From assembly GCF_020360975.1 (NCBI RefSeq), contig NW_025408667.1, positions 11,036,001 to 11,100,000 on the forward strand: DNA of 64,000 nucleotides, in the 5' to 3' direction. Source of the DNA: Hirsutella rhossiliensis. Lineage: Eukaryota > Ascomycota > Sordariomycetes > Hypocreales > Ophiocordycipitaceae. The notes beneath the pieces were generated by a model that searched no databases, was not told where the DNA came from, and was given only the letters and a program-made list of their open reading frames with translations. Shown piece by piece: positions 22,640-34,328 of the stretch. The number at the start of each line of letters is the position of its first letter. The stretch's first letter is position 1. A program made the translations under genes and the position numbers.

Positions 22640-23251
22640 TCAGCACGTCCTGTGCCCCACCGGGACCTGAGCGGCCTCACGGCCGCTGGACGGAAAATAC
22701 ACATACATACATACATACAAAGCTTCCATTATCTCCTGTCTACATCGGCTCGACCTCTTTTCCGCCGCATGACTGATCTTGTAGGTGTCGTGTAGAATTT
22801 CTAAACACGCGTTTTCCTCACGAGCGAGCACAGACAAGATCGAAGATACCGTCTGTATCGTGGCCACTGCTTTGCTCACATCTGTTCTAAAAGCTTCGTT
22901 CTGTAGTTTCCTTTGCCTGGATTGGGCGTCTAGCTGCTGACTTCGGTAGGCAAGAGATAAATGGCAAATCTCGTTGGCTATCTGCGATGCAAATGACTTG
23001 CGCCCTGACTGCGTCCGGCAAAAGACGTATTTGGTTCTTACGTTTGGGTGGTTGCTCATGTATGTCATCGTAGCTGGGTGGTCGCTATTCAGTTCAGTAA
23101 GTGCATCCCTCTTATATACAGTATCATGTACAGTATGTACAACTAGTACTAGCATTCTTGTTGGAATTTGTCTGCACGGAACAAGTTGGCCGAGTCGAGA
23201 CGAAAGTGCAAATGTGGCTACTCTACATGTGGACTTGGAACTCGTATCCAT
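22640..23251 (-). CDS. orphan helical protein whose 3' end runs into the LINE copy B tail
   Basis: This ORF reads 203 codons from ATG 23251; a later start at the MTYMSNHP methionine is possible. The middle (about residues 95-175) is helical and Gln/Arg-rich with heptad character (QQLDAQSRQRKLQNEAFRTD). The last 26 or so codons are LINE sequence: the tail gives a Tyr/Val/Cys/Met repeat (ALYVCMYVYF). Native coding sequence therefore ends at about 22719, and the original C-terminus has been replaced or lost. No known domain is seen. It is the third of four orphan coiled-coil-like ORFs here. Function unknown, and truncation by transposon insertion is likely. Confidence 0.4.
   Translation of the reverse strand: MDTSSKSTCRVATFALSSRLGQLVPCRQIPTRMLVLVVHTVHDTVYKRDALTELNSDHPATMTYMSNHPNVRTKYVFCRTQSGRKSFASQIANEICHLSLAYRSQQLDAQSRQRKLQNEAFRTDVSKAVATIQTVSSILSVLAREENACLEILHDTYKISHAAEKRSSRCRQEIMEALYVCMYVYFPSSGREAAQVPVGHRTC
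22670..22687 (+). promoter_or_regulatory. 3'-terminal stem-loop of LINE copy B
   Basis: AGCGGCC, loop TCAC, GGCCGCT: a 7-bp stem. Compared with copy A the fifth pair is G-C instead of A-T while loop length and the following GGACG(G/C)AAAATAC are kept. Confidence 0.7.
22699..22718 (+). repeat. simple-repeat 3' tail of LINE copy B, (CATA)n
   Basis: About five ACAT/CATA units follow AAAATAC. They replace the (TAA)n tail seen in copy A. Confidence 0.85.
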
Positions 23252-26160
23252 CTGGTTGCTCGCTTATGATTCAGCCTATTTGGCCGCAAATGAAGGCACT
23301 CTAGCGCACTGCATGTATAAGAGCTTCACCGTGTTCTCCTACAGATTCCTGCGCCCATAGTGGAACCAATTCCTAGACTTGATTCCCATGTCGAGTTCGG
23401 GCCCAAAGATAGCCCGTAATTCAGTCGCAGGACGTGGTAAGAAGCTTTTGATCTATAGCTCGTCGTTGCGTGACTAGGGTGAGAAAATCGGCACCAGAGC
23501 CTTCTTTTTTTAGGGCTTTGGTGTTATTGTGGGTACTGGGAGGGACATGGTATAGAAAGAAGAAGTGAAGAGAGAGAAAAAGATACCTCTGAGCAGAAAA
23601 ACTTAAAGCTGTTTGACAGCGATGTTATAACGGCGGATAGATGTGTAAGTGAAATCGGGATACTGAGCGCCGGTGGATTAGGGAAGTCTATTCATGGCGT
23701 CGCCGTCGATGGTAAGGTAACAGTGCACAGCATGGGGGCGAGCCAATGCTGGAAGGCGTCGAGGTTGGCATTGTCATTCTCGAATATAAGCGCCGGCTGA
23801 AGTGAGTATCGGGCACATTGCTCTAGGTATTTGGTAAGAATAACCCGCACAAGACGGCGGCAGCTAGACGCGGAATCTCCCCAGCGGCATCTTTCGGGAT
23901 GCATAGGTGCTCGTGCACGCAAAACCAAACGATCTGAATGCCACACCCGCGTTGCGTAAAACTTGCGTGAAAGCTCTCGACCGCATGTATGGCATGGAGG
24001 AGCTGGGATTCATCTAGTCGTTGTCAGCGGCTTGTGTGCGCGAGAAAGGACCAGTCGAGATTCGCTTAGAACAGACAGTAAAGCGTCCTTTCCAGCAAAT
24101 TTCCGACGAAGTTGAAGTGCAGCAGTCAAATTTTTTGATACCAGGCCCGCACCCTTCTTTTGTTACTACTCTGGGTCATTTCCCTCGTCCGCAGCTGAAT
24201 CTAAAGTTGCGGGGAAGCTGGAATAAAAGATAGATAGAAATAGGTACAGTATTCAGTAACGCATGGTCAATCAGAATGTTTTTTTAAGGTATACGCAATG
24301 GACGATGGCTGGATAAGTTTACTAGGCGAGTACGTTCCCAGAGGACCATTTCGCCTCACCCTGATGGTGGCGCCGACGTGGCTTTTTGTTCCTTACATTT
24401 AAAATTTCTTTCCAATAACCAGCAATCCAACCCATTCCGTTTGCTAGTGCACCCGTTTGCCGTTCCAAATTATCTCGAATGAGGCTGTCTAGACAGACAG
24501 GAATCTACTCCGTACATGTGTTGGGCGGTATGCGTTGTGAGCTCAGCAAGATTCAAGGAGGTAAGTGGTAATGACATTGGATACTGAAGTATTCTTGATA
24601 TTTAGCTCGCAGTTACTGTCCAGTAAGTGCATGACAGTTGAACAAGTTCCTCCAGTTGTAGGCAGGCCATGCGGAAACCTGAACGTCGATCTGTTAGGCT
24701 GCTGGTTGATAGCATTGCGGCATACACCGGATGACATGTAAGATCGCCACGTGAATGCCACTGATTAGCACCTGAACTTCAAACTAAAAAACAGGCGGTA
24801 CTGCTCGCTCCGACATATGATAGATCGCCTTTGGTCTGTGGAGACGTGGGTCACTCGTCGGAGGAACATGTCCTGTGGTGCGGGACACAGGTAAGGGCGA
24901 GCTGTGCCGCCAGCTATTCGACTTCAGTGTGTCTCAACTATAGAGCTACTGCATCGCTTTCCGATATCGGTGCAGTGTCTTGGAGATCGGTCATGTTTCA
25001 AATCCTTATAAATGTGGCAGCAACCTTAAGAATTGGAAGCAAGGTACTCCGTAGAGCAGGTTGGGGCGGAAACTTCCCTGGTTGACAGCTGACCTAACGT
25101 TCGATGGCGCTCATGAATCCAGGGTACCCCTGCTTTGCAATCCCTCCCTGCTCGTAGAGCAAAAATAGCACTTCTAGATGCATACCTACAGCGGTAGATG
25201 TAGCGCACATTACAAGCATATTTGGGCATTGTGGCGAGTTGCTTACTGGCTTACAGCGCAAATTATTAGGGCTGTGCCACAGTTGAAATCAGAGAAAAAA
25301 TTGGTTTAATTATTGCTTGGCCTTTCCCGGCCGAGTTGCGCTGGAAGATCAAGTGGCGCATTGTACTTACTGGTCAGAGCCACTTGACTGTCATTCTCAC
25401 ACTGCTTCAGTCCTCTCTCTGTTATAAGCAAGGATAAGCCTGCCAGACCTGCACTATCTAAATGAGCTCATTTATTTTTGGGGTTATCAGCCCATATATT
25501 TGCAGCTTCACGCTTGAACTTAATCATGTGCGAGCGGCTTGGAGCCACCACGTGAATTCAAAGCATCAGGAGACGAGGAATGAGAACGCTTGAGTAATGG
25601 AGAGGTTTGACTTGTGTCAAAGATGCGCGGCTTGCTCATAACGACAGTTTTGGACGTCGTGGAAGGATGAAGGGATCCAGAGACTGTTGTGCTCGTCCGT
25701 CAATATGGCCATCTACCGCATCATTGGGTACTAAGTGGTCGTGCTGCCAACTTTGATGTATCACTTGGCAATGGGCAAACCGAGAGTAACATGAACCGGA
25801 TCGGCGTCATCTAAGAAATCAGTTGTTTTTTATCCGAGAAGATCAGGGATCATGAAGATGTAGACCTGATATCGTAATGACTGACAGCGCTATCTCCACG
25901 GTGGCCGCTAGTGTATGCTCTCCGTTGCCACCGCAGCCTGTGTTTTGATATTAGTTCGACATGACTCCATTTCCCCTCACCGCCTCTTGCGTGTCCGAAA
26001 TATAAACTTAACATAACCTTCACGCTTCAGGACATGAAAATCTCGTCTTCATCCACGGCTATCTTCTTTCCCAAAACATCCATCAACTTGACCTCAACAT
26101 ACCGCTTTTTTCGCTATCTAGATTACTCTCCATTCTTGAGATTTTTCAGTCTAAAACGCC
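23252..26160. other. long intergenic region, nothing recognised
   Basis: About 2.9 kb without a supported gene. Short ORFs (60-84 codons) occur in several frames but none has a domain. The last 160 bases before 26161 are pyrimidine-rich with a TATA-like ATATAAAC near 25999, which fits the promoter and leader of the DUF3638 gene. Confidence 0.5.
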
Positions 26161-26474
26161 ATGGAGACTCTTGATCTCGTCTTTAACCACCTAGTCTTGC
26201 CGCCCGAGCTGCCTAACCACCGGGATCTTGATGCCGAAGCCGTAGGATCAGCCATTCTAGCTCGTCTACAGGAAGCCTGCCGAGTCTTGAGCAACGGCTC
26301 TGGCGATGGCTGGTGCGCTATCCAACGCTGTCTTGGCAACTGCAAGGGCATTGCGGAAGCGCATTTCGATGCCCAGCACTTGTTGCAGGATTGGGTCGAT
26401 TTTCGGCCCAGCGATATTTATTTGCTACGCATATTGGAGCAGAATGCCGCCCTTTTGATGCGCCGCCACATTCA

Positions 26475-26526
26475 GTGAGCAGCAGTCTTAAAATAGGGTG
26501 ACTTTTAGCTCTGACTATCGATATAG
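26475..26526 (+). other. intron 1 of the DUF3638/DUF3645 gene
   Basis: 52 nt, GTGAGC..GATATAG with CTGAC branch site. Splicing joins HI(Q) to SGKHFVIF in frame (phase 2). Confidence 0.85.
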
Positions 26527-29500
26527 ATCCGGGAAGCACTTCGTCATCTTCGAAGTTTTCGAAACATCAGCTACAGCGAAGAAAGTGCTTGAGTCCGACA
26601 ACGCCCTCGAGTGGGATTTCCCCGGCCGCGCCGCTCAAATACCCCTAGACGTGTTCCAGCAGCCTTCTTTCCAGGACAATCTCTCCCGGTTTCTGGAACA
26701 AGCTGCTCAAGAACCGCTACATCGCTTCGCCGCGCGCGCCAAAAAGGCCGGAGCAGCTCCTGTCGAGACCAGAGACACCACCGGCCCAGGTCTCTTGACT
26801 CAGTTCCTCATGCCCCTGCTTGAAGCCACTGGACATTCAGTCGACACTCTCAAAATACGAAAGCGCGTTAGAGACGATGTGAACATCCACAACGGCGAAT
26901 CTCCCTGGAGGAGGGACCCATCTTGGCCGACCTTGCGTGTTGCTGTCCAACGACAACTTTGCCTCAGCTTAGGCAGCGAGGAAGGTCGAGCGTCTTACAA
27001 GTTTCTGATTTGTGCCGTGCTCGCTCAGCTGCTGAAGGACTGCGCCGGGAGGCTTTCCCCGGATATGACGCTTGTTCTGAGAGCCAAGCTGTGTCGCCGC
27101 TTAGCCAAGCTTGAGCAGGAAAAGTCTAAAGCTTCCAAGGCCGCTCGTGGTGTATTCCAAGCACTGTTTGATACCGTCGGGGCGCAATGTGAGTGCATCA
27201 TCGCCGAGGTGTCACTGCAGATTGAAAATGCATGGGCCAATTTCAAAAAGACTACGATGCGCCGGATCCCTCTGCTTCCATATCGCGCTAAAGAGCCTTC
27301 GCTTCGACTTTCTTTGCCAAGAAGCGGTGAGCATCTTCGGAACCTACTGCAACAGGCGCACATTCTTCCTGCCAATACCAACCGCATGGACTTAAGTCTC
27401 CCTCCGCTGGAGAAGACGGCAATCCATGAGCCAAGCCAGCTTGCCAGTCGCTACTTCCAACTAGTAGACCTGGAGTCGAGTGTCCTGGATCATTTTTCTT
27501 CGACAAGCGAAGATTGCTGTATCGCAATGGCCGAGTCGCTTTCCCGCCTCTTAGCGATAAGCTGGTTCAAGTCCTACACTTCAAAGCCGGACCAAATGAG
27601 CCTTTTTATCCTGAAGGTCTTTGAACTTTGGGTTGAGATGGACAAATACGCAGTGTCGGCCTGCCCTCTTCTGAGCAAGTATCACCCTGTGTTCCCTGCC
27701 GATGCTCTGGATGTATTGCACCTCGCCGAACTGTCAGCCATGCATCGACTCCGACATGTCCAAAGCTATATAAGAAAACGAATAGACCACTGTAATTACT
27801 CGAGAGAGAATATTTTGTGTGAGCCTAGCAAGAACTGTTTCGCTGCTCGCTATCTGCACGAGGAAGAGAACGGCCGTTCTTTGCAGCAATTGCTGGACGA
27901 AATCGAAAGAGACTCCAAGGCAGCACGTGAAGCAAAAACTCTAGAGTGGCGGAGAGCCTGTTGCAAGTACGATGAACTCAGCGAAAAGATCTTATCCGGC
28001 ACCTGTGTTTGCACCTTTAACGCCGATGGATCGCGGAATGTCAAAGGGTGTGACAAGTGCTATCACCGGCGCGTCCGCAAGAGGATAGCCATCTCGATCC
28101 ACGAAGACTATCTTCCGGCTGATTCGGTGCAAAAGTCGGCCATTGCTTTCGAGCTTGTTATTCCACCGTTTCTCCAGGCTTATCGCAATGCGACCTGAAA
28201 CATTCTGCGCCAGCTCGGGCACCCAGGCTCAGTTGCGAACTCGTCTTCACCAAACATGCTGCTTAAGGGCTACTCGAAGCTAAAGCGTTACAGCCAGATT
28301 ATGTTTAACGGAATCTCCCTGGCTTCTGCCAAGAAGTCCTTCCTTCAGACTCACTACAAGCAGCAGCGCATGAAAGTTGACCTGTCCAGTGTTGTATTGC
28401 CCTGTGGACTAAGCTTTGCTTACTACGACGAGGCTTCTGGCTCATGGGTCAGTAGCTTCAAAGATTCTTTCAACTTGCAGCACCTCTGTGGAACACGTAT
28501 TCCTAGAGCTTTACTCGAAGCCGCCGTCCAAAACCCACAAAAACCTACTTGGACGGACGGACCGTCGTCGTTTCAAATCGTTGCCAGCCAAACTAAATGC
28601 CCCTCGCACATGTCGGTCCACGAGTTCATGGCCCTTCAAAAGCTGTTGGGGGGCAGTCATAGGCGCTGGATGACGATTTTGATCGAGCTCGGCTCGTCGA
28701 ATATTAACTTTAGCGATGAGGAAAGCACATATCTTCTCAACCAGCTCGCGATTCAAGCTGGCCCCGCAGAGAGCACAGAAGATGTCCTGAGGGATGTTCA
28801 TATTGTCTTTCGCGATGATTTATTCTGTGATCGTCTCCGGGAGCAGATCGAGAAGCGCATCAGAATGATTGAAACAAACTGGCGGGAGTCCTATTGCATG
28901 GAGCTTCTCATTACTTTGGCCCTTCGACTCCATGCCTTGACAAGCGGAAGAATGCGCCAAAAAGCTTATGAGCTGATCAAAATTGCTCGTCATGCGACAA
29001 TGCGATGGATCCTGGACCTTCGCGAAATGATCAACAATGAGGTCGACGCCAAGGAAGCATTGCGGGTAGCGCACTACAGATTTCAGGCAGCGCTGCTCTG
29101 CAGAAGAACCTTTGCGGTATTCGCTGACCGAGAGAGGGATTCTATGGATGCCCAGGAGCTCAGCTTGTTTGTTGAGGCGTCTATTTCCTTGCAGCAAAGC
29201 TTCGTAGTGGATCCCAAAAAGCTCACTCCAATACAGGAGAGCATGCTAATGAGAGACATGAAAACGACATACCGCTTCCGGTCAGTTCTGCGAGAGTCTT
29301 TCGAAAACAACCCAGAGATCCTGGGTTTGGTCTTCCGTGGAGTGAATTCCACGGACCCTAAAGGGTCCTCAAACAAGCGCTTTACACCATGGAAGTTTTT
29401 GGACGACTCGTGGATTGTCTCAGTCATGAGCAGCGAAGCACGGCATGGGGAGGCACCACAGGTTTTTCACTATAACGTCGTCGAGGGCCATATTCTCATA

Positions 29501-32360
29501 GATGGCCAGCCGCTTGGAAAACCACCAGTTGATATCATCGGGTCCAAAGATGTCAAGGAATTGTTCGGTAATAGGCATTTACTTACATATCCCTCGCCCT
29601 TGCCTGGTATGAGTCATGTCGCGGCCATGACTGTCTGCGGCCATCAGATTCATTTCGGCCGTCGCGGTGGTGAAGTTGTCATAAAGGCCATCCGCTGGAC
29701 TCGTGGCCAGACAGAACTTTTTGAGTACATTCCTGGCAGAGTGTTTCGAGGGGAGTCTGACTTTGACTTGCCGTCGGAACTCGTTGACGGCTGCGCTCAC
29801 TGGCTTGACCTCGCCACCGGGAACCTCGAGATTCGAAGACAGCCGGCCATCTGGACCTCCAGGCCTGGAAACTGGACTCTCAATGTTCAAACCCGTCAGG
29901 CCAAACGTCGTGAGACGTACCTAGTTGACCCTCACTCGGAAGACTTTGGCAAAATCAAGGACGTTCTGCAAGGCTTCGAAAGGCCCGAGAGAATCACGGT
30001 CTATCAACCTCATAAAGGAAATATGTCTGTGGAACTGAAGTTTTTGGAGCTGTCCTTCGTGGTAAATCGCAACAAACTGCTTCAGTGTCGGCAGCTGCAA
30101 GCCGAGATTGACCCAGACCAGGATGCCGGAACTCTTTACGGTTTTGAGAGTAAAATTGTTCTCCGAGACACAGCTGATGGACACCGACGAAGTATCATTG
30201 CTGGCTTAGGAGCGCTTTCCTATCAACGTCACGGAATGCACCTTGTCGTTCGGGTTAATGATGCAAACGCCTACGGCAGATTTGACATCGATGGAGTTCT
30301 TGGACGTCTCACATGTCCCCCGGAAGCGCTTCTTCTATCCTCCATGGCCTTGTTCCACGCATCAACCTCGTTCCCCCTGCCAGACCCACTCACGGCCTCT
30401 ACTGGGGCCCAAGAAGCGTATCGTATTCTTGGTTCTGGTGCATGTCAACCCTGGATGCCCCTGGCCGACGCCAGTCGTTTAGTTTTAAAGGAATTTGAGG
30501 AACTTTGTCCACGGAGGGATTACTACCCCAAAGACAAGCGGATTCTCCAGACTGTCCGATGGAATCGCCACCTAACCATGGAAGTTCAGCACGACCATTA
30601 TGGAAAGCTAATTCGGGACATTTTTCTCAAATCCACGCGCCTTCAAGCCTTTCACGCCCAAGAGACGTGTGTCAGCCCAGCAACAGAAGACATCGCGCAT
30701 TCACTTCAACATCGCGCCATTGTACGTCGAAGCCTCTACGAGCGAAACCTCAACGACGGCTCAGTGGAATGGAAAGAGAAAGTTGTGGTATACAACTCAA
30801 GAGATCGCATCGCGAGCTCACGCTGCGCAGTCAACGTCTACCAGACGGCTAAGATCCTCTACCGCCGACCATTCAAGATTCCCAAGATGAGTCTCGCCAA
30901 GATCCTGCAAGATCTCCCCGGGAATATTATTGGAGGATTCCGCGAGGCTTTCGATGGTAGCTATGGCTCCCTGGATTCCTTGGTCGACAACAACATCGCC
31001 GAGCAGTGGGGCAGTTTGTTGAAATTCTGCATGAATGTAGACAATGACAACATCTATGATGTCGTTTTCCGCCTTGGGCTGCTGTCCTTCAGTACAAAAC
31101 CTAATATTGCGGCAATCAATGCATTTTGTGCGTTTTCTAGACTTGAAAAACTGCGAGATTTGCAGCCACCAGATTGTCCCCTCTTCACAGACTTCAAATA
31201 CCGGGCATCTTTGACCCTGGAACGTTTGGAGGAGCTGATCTTGGTCGAATTGCCTGTGCATGAGCTGCCACCCGAATCTTTGAAGCATCGGAAGTCGCAG
31301 TCCGAAGATCGGCAGGAAGCGAAGCGGAAAAATACTGCGACCGGGCTGGCGGAACACCTTTTCGCTCAATGGCCTTGTGCTATACCCTCAACGGTGGATT
31401 TTGATGCTGGCGAAACTAAAATTCCGCAACCCCTAGAGAGAATACAGACAGAATGGACCAGGTTGCACAATAACCTGAAACTCTCGGAATTTCTCGATGA
31501 AGCGCAGGCGATCTTAAATTGCCATGTTGGAGGCGAGGAAACCTCGAGGCCCAAGCCTTGGTATGTCTCCGAGAAAAATAGTTCGTCGGCCCACATAACA
31601 GCCGTCCCGTCTCTGTCGCATGAGCTTCTGCTCAAGCATGGGCCTAGTGCTACTCCTGTTGGCGACCTGTGCTTTTTCTCCCACACCATCAGACATGTCT
31701 CGGATAATGACGATTCGTACAAAGGAAGCGCTGAAACGAGCGAAATGAAGGAACTTGGCCAGATCTTGACAACGTTCGCAAACTCGCCGAAACTATTGAG
31801 GCAACAATACGGCAAGGACTTGCTTCAGAGTTACGGCGCGTTGCGCGAGCTCAGATGCGAGCAACAATGTCAACTTAACGCAGCGGAACTGGAAAATATT
31901 GATCAAAACATATTAATGGCACGGAAAGCGGTCTTGCAATACTTTGCTATTATCGCCGACACGGTGGCCTTGAACGACGGCAGGTTTCGATGGTTGCGGC
32001 AGGGAAATCTCTGGCCCCAAGTATCTCCGGTTTCGCTCCTTCAGCAATTGCGTTCAAACAGCAAAACCGTCTTCGGCCCTGGGATGAAGGAGCTGTTAGT
32101 GTTATATGGCACCTCGATCACAACTCTTCAGTGGCTTCTAAGAATAAGGCATGCGTTCCGGAGAGGGGATCGTCAGAAGCTTTTTGAACATTGTTCGGAC
32201 AGAGGGCATATTAACTGGAAGCCCATTGAATTTCCCGACTGGCTGCTTCTGGAGATTGAAAGCAATATCCTCATTCGTCGTGAGCAGGTTGAGGTCGCCA
32301 ACGCGATCATCTCTCCGCCTTCGTCTGCAAATTCTGTGTTGCAGCTCAACATGGGAAGAG

Positions 32361-32433
32361 GTATCCAAGCCCAGCCGCTTCGAAGGAGACATCCCAATCC
32401 TCGCGTATCTATCAAGAACTCACATATCTACAG
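32361..32433 (+). other. intron 2 of the DUF3638/DUF3645 gene, inside the P-loop
   Basis: 73 nt, GTATCC..CTACAG. It splits the glycine codon of GRG-KTS after its first base, so the P-loop exists only in spliced mRNA. Confidence 0.88.
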
Positions 32434-34265
32434 GGAAGACATCTTGCATTGTTCCAATGGTCATTGCCGTTCTTGCAGATTCGAAGCAACTTTGCCGACT
32501 CATCGTGCCAAAAGCCTTGCTGCTCCAGACTGCCCAGACTTTGCAGTCCAAGATCGGAGGCTTGCTTGGACGTGAGATGAGCCACATTCCATTTTCTCGA
32601 CGCACCCCCTCGAGCTCGGACATGCACAAGCTCTACGTGGACCTTCATCGAGAAATTCTTGGCCGCTCCGGAGTCATTTTGGCCATTCCAGAGCACATAC
32701 TTTCATACAAGCTAAGTGGGTTTCACAAGCTTGCTGACTCTGAGCTCAGGGAAGCTCGCGAGATGATGGCAATTCAATCCTGGTTAACCGAGTCGTGTCG
32801 TGATGTGCTCGATGAATCAGACTTCACGTTGGCTGTCAAGACGCAATTAGTTTACCCAAGCGGACAGCTCGTGCCCGTAGATGGGCATCCCGATCGCTGG
32901 AAGGTAGTCCAAGGCCTTTTGGTACTCGTGCACGACAGTCTGACTCACCTCCGCGAATTGTTTCCCCAGGGGATCGAGGTGGTTGAACGAGCGCGAGGTT
33001 TTCCTATGATTTACATTGTGCAAAGCGAGGTTGAGGATACGATACGTATCAGACTTATCGACACAGTTTGCGACGGACATACTTCGATTCTTCGCCTGCC
33101 CAGTTCTTCTACCGATGCTTGCAGGGCGTGTTTGAGGCGTGTTTTGACCGAGGACAGTCCGGCGCCTGAAGACTTTGCAAGATTGTCAAATGAGTTCGCC
33201 GCAAAGCCATCGCTATTCAAGAACGCTCTGATCATGCGAGGCCTCTTATTGAAGGGAATTCTTTTCCTCTGCTTCAGGAAGAGATGGAACGTACAGTACG
33301 GGCTGCACCCGAACAGGGATCCTCTTGCAGTCCCCTTTGAGGCGAAAGGAGTGCCGTCCGAGCAAGCCGAGTTTGGTCATCCTGATGTGGCTATAATCTT
33401 TACCTGCTTGTCCTTTTACTACGCGGGTCTCACAATCCATCAGTTCCAGGAAGGATTGGGAAGATTGCTCAAGTCTGATGACCCAGCCTTCGTGTACGAT
33501 GGCTGGACTGCGGGATGCGACTCCCTCCCTGAGGCCCTCTCCCATTGGAACCTCGTCAACATTGATGATTCCGGACAAGTCATAAAACTCTGGGATCATT
33601 TGCGACTGAGTCGCGGAGTACTCGACTATTATCTTAACACCTTCGTTTTCCCACGCTACGCAAAGCAGTTTGCCGTTAAATTGCAGTCTTCGGGATGGGA
33701 CTTGCCTCTCTTATCTTCATTTTCAGACGAAGAGCAGCTCGGTGCAAAGACAACCGGGTTCAGCGGGACCAACGACAATCGAAGAATGCTGCCACTGACC
33801 ATCAGACAAGATGACCTTCCGAGCCTAGAACACACCAGTGCCCAGGTGCTCACCTGCCTTCTCCAAGACAGGAACCGGGATTGCATAGTCGCAACGAAGC
33901 ATGGAGCGCGGCTTACCGAGGGGGGACTACTTAAGCACTTGTCCAACGCAAAAATTCGGCTGTTGATCGACGCTGGGGCGTACATTCTAGAGATGGACAA
34001 CCGATGCCTTGTTAAGAAATGGTTAGAGATAGACACGGACGCAAAGGCAGGAGTTTCTTCGGCGCGCACGATAACCGAGCCTGGGTTCGATACCGAGATG
34101 GAAAGGAAATCCCTCTTCTAGCCACGCCGTTTGCCGACAGCCTGCAGGAATGCCTCGTTTACTTGGACGAAGCCCATACTCGTGGCACTGACCTCAAATT
34201 CCCACCATATGCTCGTGGGGCTCTCACCTTGGCTCTTGGTCAGACCAAAGATCACACAGTACAAG

Positions 34266-34328
34266 GTTTGTGCCGGATTTACTTGTTTCTTAAACCTCAA
34301 ACCTCGAAAGCTAACGATTACTGCGTAG
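34266..34328 (+). other. intron 3 of the DUF3638/DUF3645 gene
   Basis: 63 nt, GTTTGT..GCGTAG with a CTAAC branch site. It is a multiple of three without stop, so retention would add 21 residues. Splicing restores HTVQ-AAMRLRQL, the family sequence. Confidence 0.88.

Larger units (their letters stand above)
16824..22718 (+). mobile_element. Tad1-type LINE, copy B, full length, diverged subfamily
   Basis: This is a full-length element with the same layout as copies A and C but clearly diverged in sequence: 5' leader with inverted repeat, ORF1, ORF2, 3' UTR with stem-loop, and a (CATA)n tail. The 5' end is set at the ACCTTCC shared with the other copies. ORF1 and ORF2 carry more frame breaks than in copies A and C. 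I find no target-site duplication: the sequence after the tail (GCTTCCATTATC) does not recur before 16824. It may be lost, very short, or the product of a rearranged insertion. Confidence 0.9.
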
